Of a stretch of 64,000 nt of DNA, positions 45,710-54,671 are shown in pieces. The notes under the pieces are model-generated. The model had not been told where the DNA came from and searched no databases. It was given only the letters and a program-made list of their open reading frames with translations. Position numbers and translations under genes: made by a program. The DNA lies in assembly GCF_024345835.1 (NCBI RefSeq), contig NZ_JAGQBW010000015.1:1-64000 (forward strand), given 5' to 3'. This DNA comes from Synechococcus sp. HJ21-Hayes. Its GTDB lineage: Bacteria > Cyanobacteriota > Cyanobacteriia > PCC-6307 > Cyanobiaceae. Every line of letters begins with the position of its first letter. Within the stretch, counting starts at the first letter, position 1.

Positions 45710-46767
45710 CCACGATCCCCCGGCCCGTGCTGGAACCCCAGGAGCAACGAGCTCTGCTGGGAGCGGGGCTTCCCCCTGGGGCCGGATTTGTTGCCCATCT
45801 GCAGGACCGGGACCTGCAGGTGCCCCGCCGGGGCCGCTTGCGGGTGCTGCAGCTGAACCTGGGCAAGCTCTGCAACATGACCTGCAGCCATTGCCACGTG
45901 GAGGCGGGGCCCCATCAGGGGCATACCCAGATGCCCGCAGTGGTGGTGGAGCAGTGCATCGCGGCGATCCAACGCCTGCGGCCCGCCGTGGTGGACCTCA
46001 CCGGCGGAGCGCCGGAGCTCCACCAGCAGTTTCGGCAGTTGGTGAGGGCTGCACGCGACCAGGGCTGCCACGTGATCGACCGCTGCAACCTCACGGTTCT
46101 GCTACTGCCGGCACTGGCCGATCTGGCCGGCTTCCTGGCGGAGCAGCAGGTGGAGATCGTGGCCAGCCTGCCCAAGCCCGAGGCCGCCGCCACCGACGCC
46201 CAGCGGGGTGAGGGCACCTGGGAGTCCTCAATTGAAGCGCTGCGGCGGCTCAATGCCCTGGGCTATGGCCTGGGCCATCCCAACCTGCCGCTCACCTTGA
46301 TGAGCAATCCCAGCGGCACCCAATTGCAACACCTCACGGCCTGCGATGAACAGGCCTGGAAACAGCGTCTCCAGGCCGAGGCTGGCGTGAGCTTCGACAA
46401 CTTGATCGGCCTGAACAACATGCCGATTGCCCGCTTCCTGCAACAACTGGACAGCGAAGGCCAAGTATCGAACTACCTAAGCGTGCTGCAAGAAGCCTTT
46501 AACCCCTTGGCGCTCTGCGGGCTGATGTGCCGCGACACCCTCTCCGTAGCACCCGACGGTCATCTGTATGACTGCGATTTCAACCAGATGCTGCATCTGC
46601 CAATCAGCCCGCTCGGCAACACAACGCATCCAACGATTGCCACCATCACAGCCGACCATCTCGAGGACCGCGCCATTGCGTGGGGCAACCACTGCTTTGG
46701 CTGCACGGCTGGCCAAGGGAGCTCGTGTGCGGGCTCAACCCAATCGGTGGACAGCGTGAGGTCGTAA
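45706..46767 (+). CDS. arsS: Arsenosugar biosynthesis radical SAM protein ArsS-like
   Basis: 353 residues from ATG at 45706. The radical-SAM cluster is CNMTCSHCHVEAGPHQ, in a typical ArsS frame: LQLNLGKLCNMTCSHCHV, VVDLTGGAPELHQQFRQLVRAARDQG, IDRCNLTVLLLP, VEIVASLPKPE, LPLTLMSNPSGTQL, FDNLIGLNNMPIARF. The C-terminal auxiliary-cluster region (CGLMCRDTLSVAPDGHLYDCDFNQML and HCFGCTAGQGSSC) is intact. ArsS adds a 5'-deoxyadenosyl group to dimethylarsenite en route to arsenosugars; no arsM lies nearby. The last ~300 bases are less GC-rich than the start. Confidence 0.88.
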   Translation: MTTIPRPVLEPQEQRALLGAGLPPGAGFVAHLQDRDLQVPRRGRLRVLQLNLGKLCNMTCSHCHVEAGPHQGHTQMPAVVVEQCIAAIQRLRPAVVDLTGGAPELHQQFRQLVRAARDQGCHVIDRCNLTVLLLPALADLAGFLAEQQVEIVASLPKPEAAATDAQRGEGTWESSIEALRRLNALGYGLGHPNLPLTLMSNPSGTQLQHLTACDEQAWKQRLQAEAGVSFDNLIGLNNMPIARFLQQLDSEGQVSNYLSVLQEAFNPLALCGLMCRDTLSVAPDGHLYDCDFNQMLHLPISPLGNTTHPTIATITADHLEDRAIAWGNHCFGCTAGQGSSCAGSTQSVDSVRS

Positions 46768-46809
46768 AACACCACCAACCCTCCCCAAGAGAAAAGCCAA
46801 CTGGGGACC

Positions 46810-48072
46810 TTATGGCCTGATCAAGCGCCCCAGAAGCGCCAGCTCGCGTCCCTGCTGCTGCATCAGCCCCCAGCGCACACGCCAGGGGGCCACGACGAAC
46901 AATCGCAACATGGCAGCAATGAGCTGGGGAAGGCTGAGGGTGTTAGTGAGGAAGCCAAACCACTGCTCCGCCGGGAGGCTGAAGAAGGTGGCGAAAAAGG
47001 CCCGTAGCTGATCCTCGGGGTATCGCATCAGCTTCTCCAGGCCAAAGCGATACAACGCATGCTTGCGTTGCAGCTCGAGGGGCCAAAGGGCCTGCCAGGC
47101 TTGGTGCGACAGCTGATCAATCGATAGCTCAGGCTGCCTCAATCCAGCGGCGATCGCCTCAGCCAGGGCAGGAGCTCGGCGCAACAGCGAACCCACCATA
47201 TAGCCCGATGCAGGATGAACCATCGAGGCGGAACCGCCAAAGGCCAGCACCCGCTGCCGAACATCCGGCAGCGGCAGGTTCATCGGAAACAGACAGTGCT
47301 CCTCGTGTTGCACGTCCAGGACATCGACACCGCGGTGAGCTAATCGCCGCAGCAGTCGGTCCTTGAGCAGGTCGTAAGGAACCGCTGGCGCCAGCGCCAG
47401 GGACGTTTCCTCCACGAAAAACATCCCCTCACCGACATCCATCGCATAGAGGAAGGTGGGAGGGCCGCAGCGGCGCTCCGCCTCACTGAGGTGGTCGCAG
47501 CGATAGTCCATCAGCACGAACTGCCCGGGATTCACCGGTGGCAGTGAGAAGCGGCCCACGATGCCGTAGGCAGCCTGGCCTGCCACCGGCCCCTCATCGG
47601 GACGCTGCACAAAGGCCGCCCTGTGGCCACTGGCATCGATCACCAAACGGGCCGCGATCAACGCGCCATCCGCGGTGAGCACCCTGGAGCCGCGAGCATC
47701 GTGCTCAATGGATGCCGCCACACCACGCTGCCAATCCACACCGCCGCGCAGACACTGCGCAAGCCAGTGCTGCTGCAGGGCGGTTTTATCAAACAGGCCG
47801 TAGTCGATGCCGTGTTGCACGGCGGAACTGGCGACGGCATCGCCGAAGTAGCTCCGGGTGTCACTCCAGCGATGGCCCAAGAGATGCTGCAAGCCCAACG
47901 CATCCACCTCAGGCCCCCAAACCCCATAGGTGTTGGGCCAAGGAGCGGCAGGGTCGTCCGGGGCCAGACCCTGCACGGCCAGACCGCGCTCAGCCAAAGC
48001 GCCGGCAATGCACAGGGCAGCAGGCCCTGCGCCGATCACCAGCACCTCAACAGGCTCAGCAGGCTGCCTCAC
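46810..48072 (-). CDS. crtL: Lycopene cyclase (CrtL family)
   Basis: 420 residues from GTG at 48072, which overlaps the upstream stop (GTGA); an ATG 15 bases earlier is possible. FAD-binding N-terminus VEVLVIGAGPAALCIAGALAERGLAVQGL, then APWPNTYGVWGPEVDALGL, RLVIDASGHRAAFVQ, FVLMDYRCDHL, MFFVEETSLALAPAVPYDLLKDRL and FGGSASMVHPASGYMVGSLLRRAP, all typical of plant-type CrtL. It cyclises lycopene ends to beta- (or epsilon-) rings; the ring type cannot be told by eye. Supplies beta-carotene and zeaxanthin. Confidence 0.92.
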   Translation of the reverse strand: MRQPAEPVEVLVIGAGPAALCIAGALAERGLAVQGLAPDDPAAPWPNTYGVWGPEVDALGLQHLLGHRWSDTRSYFGDAVASSAVQHGIDYGLFDKTALQQHWLAQCLRGGVDWQRGVAASIEHDARGSRVLTADGALIAARLVIDASGHRAAFVQRPDEGPVAGQAAYGIVGRFSLPPVNPGQFVLMDYRCDHLSEAERRCGPPTFLYAMDVGEGMFFVEETSLALAPAVPYDLLKDRLLRRLAHRGVDVLDVQHEEHCLFPMNLPLPDVRQRVLAFGGSASMVHPASGYMVGSLLRRAPALAEAIAAGLRQPELSIDQLSHQAWQALWPLELQRKHALYRFGLEKLMRYPEDQLRAFFATFFSLPAEQWFGFLTNTLSLPQLIAAMLRLFVVAPWRVRWGLMQQQGRELALLGRLIRP

Positions 48073-48422
48073 AGGGCCAGCTCCCATACGGCTCTGTTGT
48101 TGGCCTGCAGGCTCGCCGCCTCCGCCACCAGCTCTTGCAAGGGCCGCCCCTGGCTTGTGCCCAGGGCTGCAAGATCCACGGGCGTAAACACGGCGGTGGC
48201 GTCACCGCAGAAGCACAAATAGGGAAAGTGGACACTGGCATCGCGGGAGCGGAGGGCCCGGATGCCGCTATCACTGGCCTGGCCTTTCCAGATCGTGGTA
48301 TCGCCACAAGGCTGCTGCGAGAAGGTGAGCTCGCCCTTGTCGATGCTGGTGGTGGCCAGGCCCAGCACGTCCCGCTGAATCAGGTCGCTCACTGTGTTGG
48401 CGCTCCAGAACTCGACCGCCAT
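48069..48422 (-). CDS. Conserved hypothetical protein between gyrA and crtL
   Basis: 117 residues from ATG at 48422, six bases after the gyrA stop. Segments: VEFWSANTVSDLIQRDVLGLATTSIDKGELTFSQ, ASVHFPYLCFCGDATAVFTPVDLAALGTSQGRPLQELVAEAASLQANN. Soluble, mixed alpha/beta, with three Cys. No family recognised. Tight spacing on both sides implies gyrA-hyp-crtL cotranscription. Confidence 0.65.
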   Translation of the reverse strand: MAVEFWSANTVSDLIQRDVLGLATTSIDKGELTFSQQPCGDTTIWKGQASDSGIRALRSRDASVHFPYLCFCGDATAVFTPVDLAALGTSQGRPLQELVAEAASLQANNRAVWELAL

Positions 48423-48428
48423 CCGCGA

Positions 48429-51038
48429 TCAGGCCTCGGTGCTGGCGCTGGCAGCCGCAGGGGCTTCCAGCTCGGTCTCCTCGGGAGCGGGGGGCACTAG
48501 CACCACTTCGGAGAGGCGGTCGCCGGAATCCAGCTTCTGCAGCCGAACGCCGGTGGCCGCTCGCGACTGCTGGGGCACTGCATCGGCCTGCATGCGCACA
48601 ATCACACCCCGCTCGCTCACCAAGAGGAGCTCCTCACCGGCCCCCAGCACCTTGAGGCCCACGAGCACGTCGCCATCGCGCCGGAACTTCATGCAGCGCA
48701 GGCCCATACCCGCCCGCTTCTGCAGCCGGAACTGATCCACCGGCACCCGCTTGCCCAGGCCGCTGGCCGAGGCCACCAGCACCCAGGGGCCTTCGCTGGG
48801 AGCCAGCTCCTCGCTGTCGCCCTCGTCATCCTCGCCAGCGGCGGCACCTTCCACCCGATCGGCGAGTTCCACCGGCAGCACATCCATGCTCACCAACTGA
48901 TCGCCCGGCCGCAGGTTCATGGCACGAACGCCGCGGGCCGTGCGGCCCAAGGGACGGAGCTCCTCATCACTGAGGCGGAAGTGGATGGTCATCCCATTGC
49001 GGGAGCCGATCAACACGCTGTCGCCTGGGAGGGCCAGGCGCACCCAGGTGAGGGCATCGCCCTCCTCGAGGGAGATGGCGATCAAACCGTTGGAGCGGAT
49101 ATTGCCAAAGGCGGAAAGCCGCGTGCGCTTCACATAGCCACCGCTGGTGAGCATCACCAGCACCATGTTGTCTTCGAAGGCGCTCACTGCCAGCAGCGAG
49201 GTGATCAACTCCTCCCGCGGGATGGGCAGCAACTGCACGATCGGCGTGCCCTTGGCCGCCCGGCTACACATCGGAACCCGGTAGGCCGGCACGGAGTACA
49301 CCACACCGCGATCACTGAACAGCAGCAGGGAATCGTGGTCGTTGCAGCTGATGAACAGCTTCACGGCCTCTTCACCATGGCTCTTGGTGCCGGCCTTGCC
49401 ACGGGTACCGCGGCTCGTGGCCTCAAACTCACTCACCGGCATCCGCTTGAGATAGCCGTTCTCGGTGAGCAGCACCACTGAGCGCTCGTTGGCGATCAAG
49501 TCGATGTCCTCGAGCCCACCCTCGAGGTCGAGGATCTCGGTGCGACGGGGCGAGTCGTAGCGGGTGCGGATCGACTGCAGCTCTTCGGTGATCAGGGCCA
49601 GGACCCGCTCCTTGCGGGCCAGGATGTCCTTGTAGTCGGTGATCTTGGCGAGCAGGTCCTCGTGCTCCAGGCGGATCTTGTCGGCCTCCAGGGCCGTGAG
49701 CCGCCGCAATTGCATCTGCAGGATGGCGTCGGCCTGGATCTCACTGAGGCCAAACTGGTCCTGGAGCTCCTGGCGGGCGGTGGCGGTGTCCGCCGCGCTG
49801 CGGATCAGGGCAATGATCGCGTCGAGGTTATCGAGCGCAATCAGCAGGCCGAGCAGAATGTGGTCGCGTTCCTCGGCTTTGCGCAGCAGATAACGGGTGC
49901 GGCGCTCGATGGTCTCAACGCGGAACTCAAGGAACACCTCGAGCATCTTGCGCAGGGTGAGCAACACCGGCTCCCCCTTCACAAGCGCCAGCATGTAGGC
50001 ACTGAAATTGCTCTGTAGAGGAGTGAGTTTGAACAGGTTGTTCAACACCACCTGCGGGTAGGCATCCCGCCGCAGTTCAATCACGATCCGCATGCCATCG
50101 CGATCAGATTCATCGCGGATGTCGGCGATGCCCTCGAGCTTCTTGTCGTTCACCAGTTCGGCGATGCGCTCGATCAGGCCCGCCTTGTTGGTCTGGTAAG
50201 GCAACTCGGTGATGATCACCGCATCGCGGTCGGGGCGGCCCTTGCCCTCCACGGTCTCGATCTGGGCCACGCCCCGCATGGTCACCGAACCGCGGCCGGT
50301 GCTGTACATCTCGCGGATCCCCCGCCGGCCGAGGATCTGCCCCCCGGTAGGGAAGTCCGGCCCCGTGATGAGTGCCGTCAGTGCCCGGTCCTCAAGGCCT
50401 GGGTTGGCGATCAGGGCCAAGAGGCCGTCGATCAGCTCAGTGAGGTTGTGGGGTGGGATGTTGGTGGCCATCCCCACGGCGATGCCCGTGGAGCCGTTCA
50501 GCAAAAGCTGGGGGATGCGGGCAGGCATCACCGTGGGCTCCTGCTGGGACCCATCAAAATTGTCGATGAAATCGACGGTCTCGCTCTCGATGTCCTCGAG
50601 CAGGCTGTCGGTGGTGAGGGCCCGCAGCCGCGACTCGGTGTAGCGCATGGCCGCCGGCGGATCGTTGTCCACCGAGCCGAAGTTGCCATGCCCATCGATC
50701 AAGGGCATGCGCATGGAGAAGTCCTGCGCCATCCGCACCAAGGCGTCGTACACCGCCGTGTCGCCGTGGGGGTGGTACTTACCCAGCACCTCACCCACCA
50801 CACGGGCGCATTTGCGGTAGGGCCTGTCGCTAGTGAGGCCCAGCTCGTACATCGCGTACAGAATGCGGCGATGCACCGGCTTGAGGCCGTCGCGGGCATC
50901 GGGCAGGGCCCGGCCCACGATCACGCTCATCGCATACTCCAGATAGGAGCGCGACATCTCGTTGCGCAGGTCCGCCTGGATGATCCGCCCGTCGGAGTCT
51001 CCGGGAGTGAGTTCTCCGGGTCCGCTTGGATCCGCCAT
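48429..51038 (-). CDS. gyrA: DNA gyrase subunit A
   Basis: 869 residues. ATP-dependent type II topoisomerase subunit that cuts and rejoins DNA and introduces negative supercoils with GyrB. The breakage-reunion domain has [68 protein letters not shown] (quinolone-resistance region), and the catalytic Tyr in [11 protein letters not shown]. The C-terminal beta-pinwheel begins after the coiled coil and holds the GyrA-box-like [12 protein letters not shown] (about residue 560), separating gyrase from topoisomerase IV. Divergent from the HcyBio gene by 45 bases. Confidence 0.96.
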   Translation of the reverse strand: MADPSGPGELTPGDSDGRIIQADLRNEMSRSYLEYAMSVIVGRALPDARDGLKPVHRRILYAMYELGLTSDRPYRKCARVVGEVLGKYHPHGDTAVYDALVRMAQDFSMRMPLIDGHGNFGSVDNDPPAAMRYTESRLRALTTDSLLEDIESETVDFIDNFDGSQQEPTVMPARIPQLLLNGSTGIAVGMATNIPPHNLTELIDGLLALIANPGLEDRALTALITGPDFPTGGQILGRRGIREMYSTGRGSVTMRGVAQIETVEGKGRPDRDAVIITELPYQTNKAGLIERIAELVNDKKLEGIADIRDESDRDGMRIVIELRRDAYPQVVLNNLFKLTPLQSNFSAYMLALVKGEPVLLTLRKMLEVFLEFRVETIERRTRYLLRKAEERDHILLGLLIALDNLDAIIALIRSAADTATARQELQDQFGLSEIQADAILQMQLRRLTALEADKIRLEHEDLLAKITDYKDILARKERVLALITEELQSIRTRYDSPRRTEILDLEGGLEDIDLIANERSVVLLTENGYLKRMPVSEFEATSRGTRGKAGTKSHGEEAVKLFISCNDHDSLLLFSDRGVVYSVPAYRVPMCSRAAKGTPIVQLLPIPREELITSLLAVSAFEDNMVLVMLTSGGYVKRTRLSAFGNIRSNGLIAISLEEGDALTWVRLALPGDSVLIGSRNGMTIHFRLSDEELRPLGRTARGVRAMNLRPGDQLVSMDVLPVELADRVEGAAAGEDDEGDSEELAPSEGPWVLVASASGLGKRVPVDQFRLQKRAGMGLRCMKFRRDGDVLVGLKVLGAGEELLLVSERGVIVRMQADAVPQQSRAATGVRLQKLDSGDRLSEVVLVPPAPEETELEAPAAASASTEA

Positions 51039-51083
51039 TCAAGACCGCCTTCGTTAGAACGCATTTTATCGACTGTTCCGCCA

Positions 51084-52214
51084 ATGACCTCGTCACCGCG
51101 GACTGAAGTTGACCTGCAGGATCGCCAGCGGCAGGGAACGCTGCGGGTTTGCACGGTGGCGGCCTTCCAGCAGCTGGTGGCCGCAGCGGGGATCACGGCG
51201 GCCTTCGAGGCCACCGATGTGGTGGTGGCCGCCAATGCGGAGTTCCACGACCAAGCCAGCCTGGTGCTGCAGCTGGGGCCCAGCGATCCCCCGATCCGCA
51301 TCCGCCGTTTTCGTCTGGGCGGAGCCGAGGGCATCGGCGGGCACGGCAGCACGGATCTGGTGCTGCCCCTGGGGAGAGGAGGCGCCCAGGTGCTGGCCTC
51401 GCTGCTGGCGGGGCACGATCTCCCCCTGAGTGCCAGCGGAGACCCCACGGCATTGCAGCCGCGTCAAGAGCTGGAAACCAGGCTCAGCCTGGATCGCATC
51501 GGCGCAGGCCGGCTGCTGCTCCACCGCGGCATCAGCGAAAACGGCGTGGTAGCGGTGAGCAGCGCCGAAGGGCTCACCCGCACCCCCTGGGGGCCGTTGC
51601 TGGGGCCCTTCGCCACGGCCCTTTACAGCTGCGGCGGCAGCGGCAGCATCGGGCTGGCCATGCCGGGCCTCTCGCTGCTAGGCCCCGGTTCACCGGTACT
51701 GGTGGGGGGAGCGATCGGCTGGGTCACCGGCTGCGGCAGCGGCCACAATCCGGCTGTCCGGCGCCTGGTCAGCGGCCATGCCGCCAGCCCGGGCATGAGC
51801 TGCAGCCTGGAGGTCAACCTGCATGCCCTGCGGCCGGAGTGGGTGCGCGCCGCTGCTATGGAGGGCCACGGCACCAGTTTGCTGGTGGCCATCGCCGCTC
51901 CGATTCCCCTGATCAACCCGAGCGTGGCCCAGCAGGTGGCCAGCACGAATGCAGACCTGGAAGCCCCGGTGCTGGACTTCGCCATCCCGCGCCGGATCAA
52001 ACCCAGCTTTGGCTCCATCAGCTACGCCCAGCTCAAGCAGGGCAACCTGCTGCTGAATGGGCACCCGCTGCGCTGCGCTCCGGCCCACAGTCCGCGCCTG
52101 GCCGCCTCCATCGCCGCCGAACTGTGCAACCAGCTGCAATCCGGACAGTTCCCCCTGCGCCTCCCCCTGCTTCCCCTGAGCCAGCGGCCCGCCCTGGTGC
52201 CCCTGGAGGGATGA
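51084..52214 (+). CDS. HcyBio (COG1900/DUF39) family protein, putative homocysteine synthesis
   Basis: 376 residues from ATG at 51084. The COG1900 domain is recognised by VVVAANAEFHDQASLVLQLG, GAEGIGGHGSTDLVLPLGRGGAQVLASLL, GPGSPVLVGGAIGWVTGCGSGHNP and ADLEAPVLDFAIPRR. In methanogens and some bacteria this family, with a 4Fe-4S partner, converts aspartate semialdehyde and sulfide to homocysteine. No NIL/ferredoxin partner is adjacent, and the Cys of TGCGSGHNP replaces the more usual Thr-Gln-His arrangement as I recall it. Function here is inferred by family only. Confidence 0.75.
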   Translation: MTSSPRTEVDLQDRQRQGTLRVCTVAAFQQLVAAAGITAAFEATDVVVAANAEFHDQASLVLQLGPSDPPIRIRRFRLGGAEGIGGHGSTDLVLPLGRGGAQVLASLLAGHDLPLSASGDPTALQPRQELETRLSLDRIGAGRLLLHRGISENGVVAVSSAEGLTRTPWGPLLGPFATALYSCGGSGSIGLAMPGLSLLGPGSPVLVGGAIGWVTGCGSGHNPAVRRLVSGHAASPGMSCSLEVNLHALRPEWVRAAAMEGHGTSLLVAIAAPIPLINPSVAQQVASTNADLEAPVLDFAIPRRIKPSFGSISYAQLKQGNLLLNGHPLRCAPAHSPRLAASIAAELCNQLQSGQFPLRLPLLPLSQRPALVPLEG

Positions 52215-52298
52215 ACAGACTGAAGCACCGGCTCTCCGCACCACCCTCAGCACGGAAACGGCCGTAAGCTCCCCCATCGTTGAATCCACTGCGGACCC

Positions 52299-52901
52299 AT
52301 GGCTGACGCTTCCTCCCCGTTGCCGCAGCCGCAGCAAGAGCCGGAGCAACTGGTGGAGCAGCCGGCAGACCCGCAGCCTGAACCGACCCTCCAGCAGCCC
52401 TTCGCCACCGAGACAGCTCGAGCCATGGAGGTTGTGCACCTGGGTGGCCCTACGGCGGAGGCAGAGCCCGCCTCTGAACCCACTCCGGAACCGGCTCCTG
52501 AACCCGTGGCCGTGCCCGAGGTGCCCACGGTGGTGAGCACCATGGAGGTGCCAGCCCTGGAACGGCCCAGCGGCGGCGACGCGGAAGGAGGCGAATGGGA
52601 CCTGCTGCTTGACAAGCTGCGCCAGTGGATCGCCAGCGGCCAGCTGCAGCAGATCTGGCAGACATCCCGCACACCACTCACAGCCGCCGCCGGCCTGATC
52701 GGCCTGCTGCTGGTGCTACGCATCTACGGCGCTTTGCTGGGGGTGTTGGATAGCCTGCCGCTGCTACCAGGCCTGCTGGAACTCGCCGGCCTGGTGGCCG
52801 TGGTGCGCTTCAGCCTCAGCAATCTGGTGCGCAGTAGCGACCGCGGGAAGGTGATCGCCAACGTGAAAGGCCGCTGGGCTGCGTTTCGCGGCAATCGCTG
52901 A
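52299..52901 (+). CDS. curT: CAAD-domain thylakoid membrane protein (CurT-like)
   Basis: 200 residues. A long acidic, Pro/Glu-rich N-terminal half (repeats of EPxPEPAPE type, 20-95) precedes the CAAD/CURT1 domain: WDLLLDKLRQWIASGQLQQIWQTSRTPL, two membrane helices (AAAGLIGLLLVLRIYGALLGVLDSL and LPGLLELAGLVAVVRFSLSNLV), and SSDRGKVIANVKGRWAAFRG. CurT bends thylakoid membranes and affects photosystem II assembly; CAAD domains are also appended to some cyanobacterial tRNA synthetases. The extended acidic N-terminus is unusual relative to CURT1A. Confidence 0.82.
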   Translation: MADASSPLPQPQQEPEQLVEQPADPQPEPTLQQPFATETARAMEVVHLGGPTAEAEPASEPTPEPAPEPVAVPEVPTVVSTMEVPALERPSGGDAEGGEWDLLLDKLRQWIASGQLQQIWQTSRTPLTAAAGLIGLLLVLRIYGALLGVLDSLPLLPGLLELAGLVAVVRFSLSNLVRSSDRGKVIANVKGRWAAFRGNR

Positions 52902-52973
52902 GAACAGCTCCCCTGGCAGGGAGTGGCTGGTCGGGCCGGTTGATAGCTTGGCCCGATTGCGTCAAGGTCTCCG

Positions 52974-54137
52974 GTGGACATTCAGCTCGGCCGCTCCCGT
53001 ACCGTTCGCCGCGCCTACGGCATCGATGAAATTGCCCTAGTGCCGGGTGGCCGGACAGTGGATCCTGCTGTAACGGACAGCAGCTGGACCCTGGGCGGCA
53101 TCACTCGCGAGATCCCGATCATTGCCAGTGCCATGGATGGCGTGGTGGACGGGGGCATGTGCGTGGAACTCACCAAGCAGGGGGCCCTAGGGGTCCTCAA
53201 CCTGGAGGGTGTCCAGTGCCGCTACGACGACCCCAACCCAGCGCTGGACCGCATTGCCGCGGTTGGCAAGGACGAGTTCGTTCCCCTGATGCAGGAGCTC
53301 TACAGCCAACCGGTGCGGGAAGACCTGATCCGCCAGCGCATTGCCGAGATCAAGGAGAAGGGCGGCATCGCCGCGGTGAGTGCCACTCCGGTGGCGGCCC
53401 TCAAATTCGGAAAGGCCATCGCCGAAGCCGGAGCTGACCTCTTCTTCGTCCAGGCCACGGTGGTGAGCACCGAGCACGTCGGCCCCGAGGGCCAAGAAAC
53501 CCTGGATCTCGAAGCCCTCTGCCGCGACTTTGGCGTGCCCGTGGTGATCGGCAACTGCGTCACCTACGACGTGGCCCTCAAGCTGATGCGCGCCGGCGCC
53601 GCCGGCGTGATGGTGGGCATCGGCCCCGGTGCCGCCTGCACCAGCCGCGGGGTGCTGGGCATCGGCATTCCCCAGGCCACCTCGGTGGCGGACTGTGCCG
53701 CCGCCCGCGACGACTACCAGCGCGAGAGCGGCCGCTACGTGCCGATCGTGGCCGACGGCGGCATCGTGACGGGCGGTGACATCTGCAAGTGCCTGGCCTG
53801 CGGCGCCGATGCCGTGATGATCGGCTCACCGATCGCCCGGGCCGCCGAGGCCCCCGGCCGCGGCTTCCACTGGGGCATGGCCACGCCGAGCCCGGTCCTA
53901 CCCCGTGGCACTCGCATCAAGGTGGGTACCACCGGCAGCCTCGAGAAGATCCTGCGGGGCCCCGCCGGCCTCGACGACGGCACCCAGAACCTGCTGGGCT
54001 GCATCAAGACCTCCATGGGCACCCTCGGCGCCCGCACCCTCAAGGAGATGCAACAGGTTGAGGTGGTCGTGGCCCCCTCCCTGCTCACCGAGGGCAAGGT
54101 TTACCAAAAGGCCCAGCAGCTAGGCATGGGCAAGTAA
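52974..54137 (+). CDS. guaB3: GuaB3-family IMP dehydrogenase-related protein (probable GMP reductase)
   Basis: 387 residues from GTG at 52974. IMPDH/GMPR TIM barrel: RAYGIDEIALVPGGRTVDP, PIIASAMDGVVDGGMCVELTKQGALGVLNLEG, GVMVGIGPGAACTSRGVLGIGIPQATSV with the catalytic Cys loop, PIVADGGIVTGGDICKCLACGADAVMIGSP. It lacks CBS domains and belongs to the cyanobacterial/actinobacterial GuaB3 group, usually labelled IMP dehydrogenase. To my knowledge a Synechocystis GuaB3 was shown to act as GMP reductase; that is the likelier activity here. A terminator follows. Confidence 0.88.
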   Translation: MDIQLGRSRTVRRAYGIDEIALVPGGRTVDPAVTDSSWTLGGITREIPIIASAMDGVVDGGMCVELTKQGALGVLNLEGVQCRYDDPNPALDRIAAVGKDEFVPLMQELYSQPVREDLIRQRIAEIKEKGGIAAVSATPVAALKFGKAIAEAGADLFFVQATVVSTEHVGPEGQETLDLEALCRDFGVPVVIGNCVTYDVALKLMRAGAAGVMVGIGPGAACTSRGVLGIGIPQATSVADCAAARDDYQRESGRYVPIVADGGIVTGGDICKCLACGADAVMIGSPIARAAEAPGRGFHWGMATPSPVLPRGTRIKVGTTGSLEKILRGPAGLDDGTQNLLGCIKTSMGTLGARTLKEMQQVEVVVAPSLLTEGKVYQKAQQLGMGK

Positions 54138-54196
54138 AGGCCGGCGTTAGCCTCGAGGCGTGCGGGCTTCGGCCCACACACTCCTCACACCCCCTG

Positions 54197-54223
54197 GCCC
54201 GGCGCGTCCGGGCTTTCTGTCTT
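54197..54223 (+). terminator. Terminator after guaB3
   Basis: GCCCGG (54197-54202), CGCGT loop, CCGGGC (54208-54213) followed by TTTCTGTCTT. A second hairpin with a UUCG loop, GTGcGGGC/GCCCaCAC, lies just upstream at 54160-54179. Together they end the guaB3 transcript before trxA. Confidence 0.75.
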
Positions 54224-54297
54224 CCGGTGCAGGCGCACCAAGCAGCCACCACCCACGGTTACAACCTCGACGGTTACGACTTCAAGGGTGGCTGCAT

Positions 54298-54317
54298 GCA
54301 ACGCCGAACAGCGTTGC
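54298..54317 (+). promoter_or_regulatory. Inverted repeat in the trxA promoter region
   Basis: GCAACGC (54298-54304), 6-base spacer, GCGTTGC (54311-54317), directly followed by TAGATT (54318-54323), a plausible -10 hexamer 25 bases before the trxA ATG. A repressor/activator site or leader hairpin is possible. Just upstream, 54255-54284 is an imperfect 15-bp tandem repeat starting ACGGTTAC. Confidence 0.4.
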
Positions 54318-54347
54318 TAGATTCCCAAAACCCTGATCCCTCCTCGG

Positions 54348-54671
54348 ATGTCCAGCGCCGCTGCCGTCACCGACGCCTCCTTTGAGCAAGACGTGCTCAA
54401 GAGTGATGTGCCCGTGCTGGTGGACTTCTGGGCCCCCTGGTGCGGCCCCTGCCGCATGGTGGCTCCCATCGTTGATGAGATCGCCAAGGAATTCGAGGGC
54501 AAGATCAAGGTTTTCAAGCTGAACACCGACGAGAATCCCAATGTGGCCAGCCAGTACGGGATCCGCAGCATCCCCACCCTGATGGTGTTCAAGGGCGGCC
54601 AGAAGGTGGACACGGTGGTGGGCGCCGTTCCCAAGACCACCCTCGCGGGCACGATTTCCAAATACCTCTGA
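54348..54671 (+). CDS. trxA: Thioredoxin (m-type)
   Basis: 107 residues. Reduces protein disulfides using electrons from ferredoxin-thioredoxin or NADPH-thioredoxin reductase, controlling carbon metabolism enzymes. The active site WCGPC (residues 31-35) lies in [24 protein letters not shown]; the cis-Pro is in [21 protein letters not shown]. Close to the essential TrxA/m-type of cyanobacteria. The upstream 210-base gap holds the guaB3 terminator and a likely promoter. The following LOG remnant is in the same reading frame after the TGA. Confidence 0.97.
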   Translation: MSSAAAVTDASFEQDVLKSDVPVLVDFWAPWCGPCRMVAPIVDEIAKEFEGKIKVFKLNTDENPNVASQYGIRSIPTLMVFKGGQKVDTVVGAVPKTTLAGTISKYL

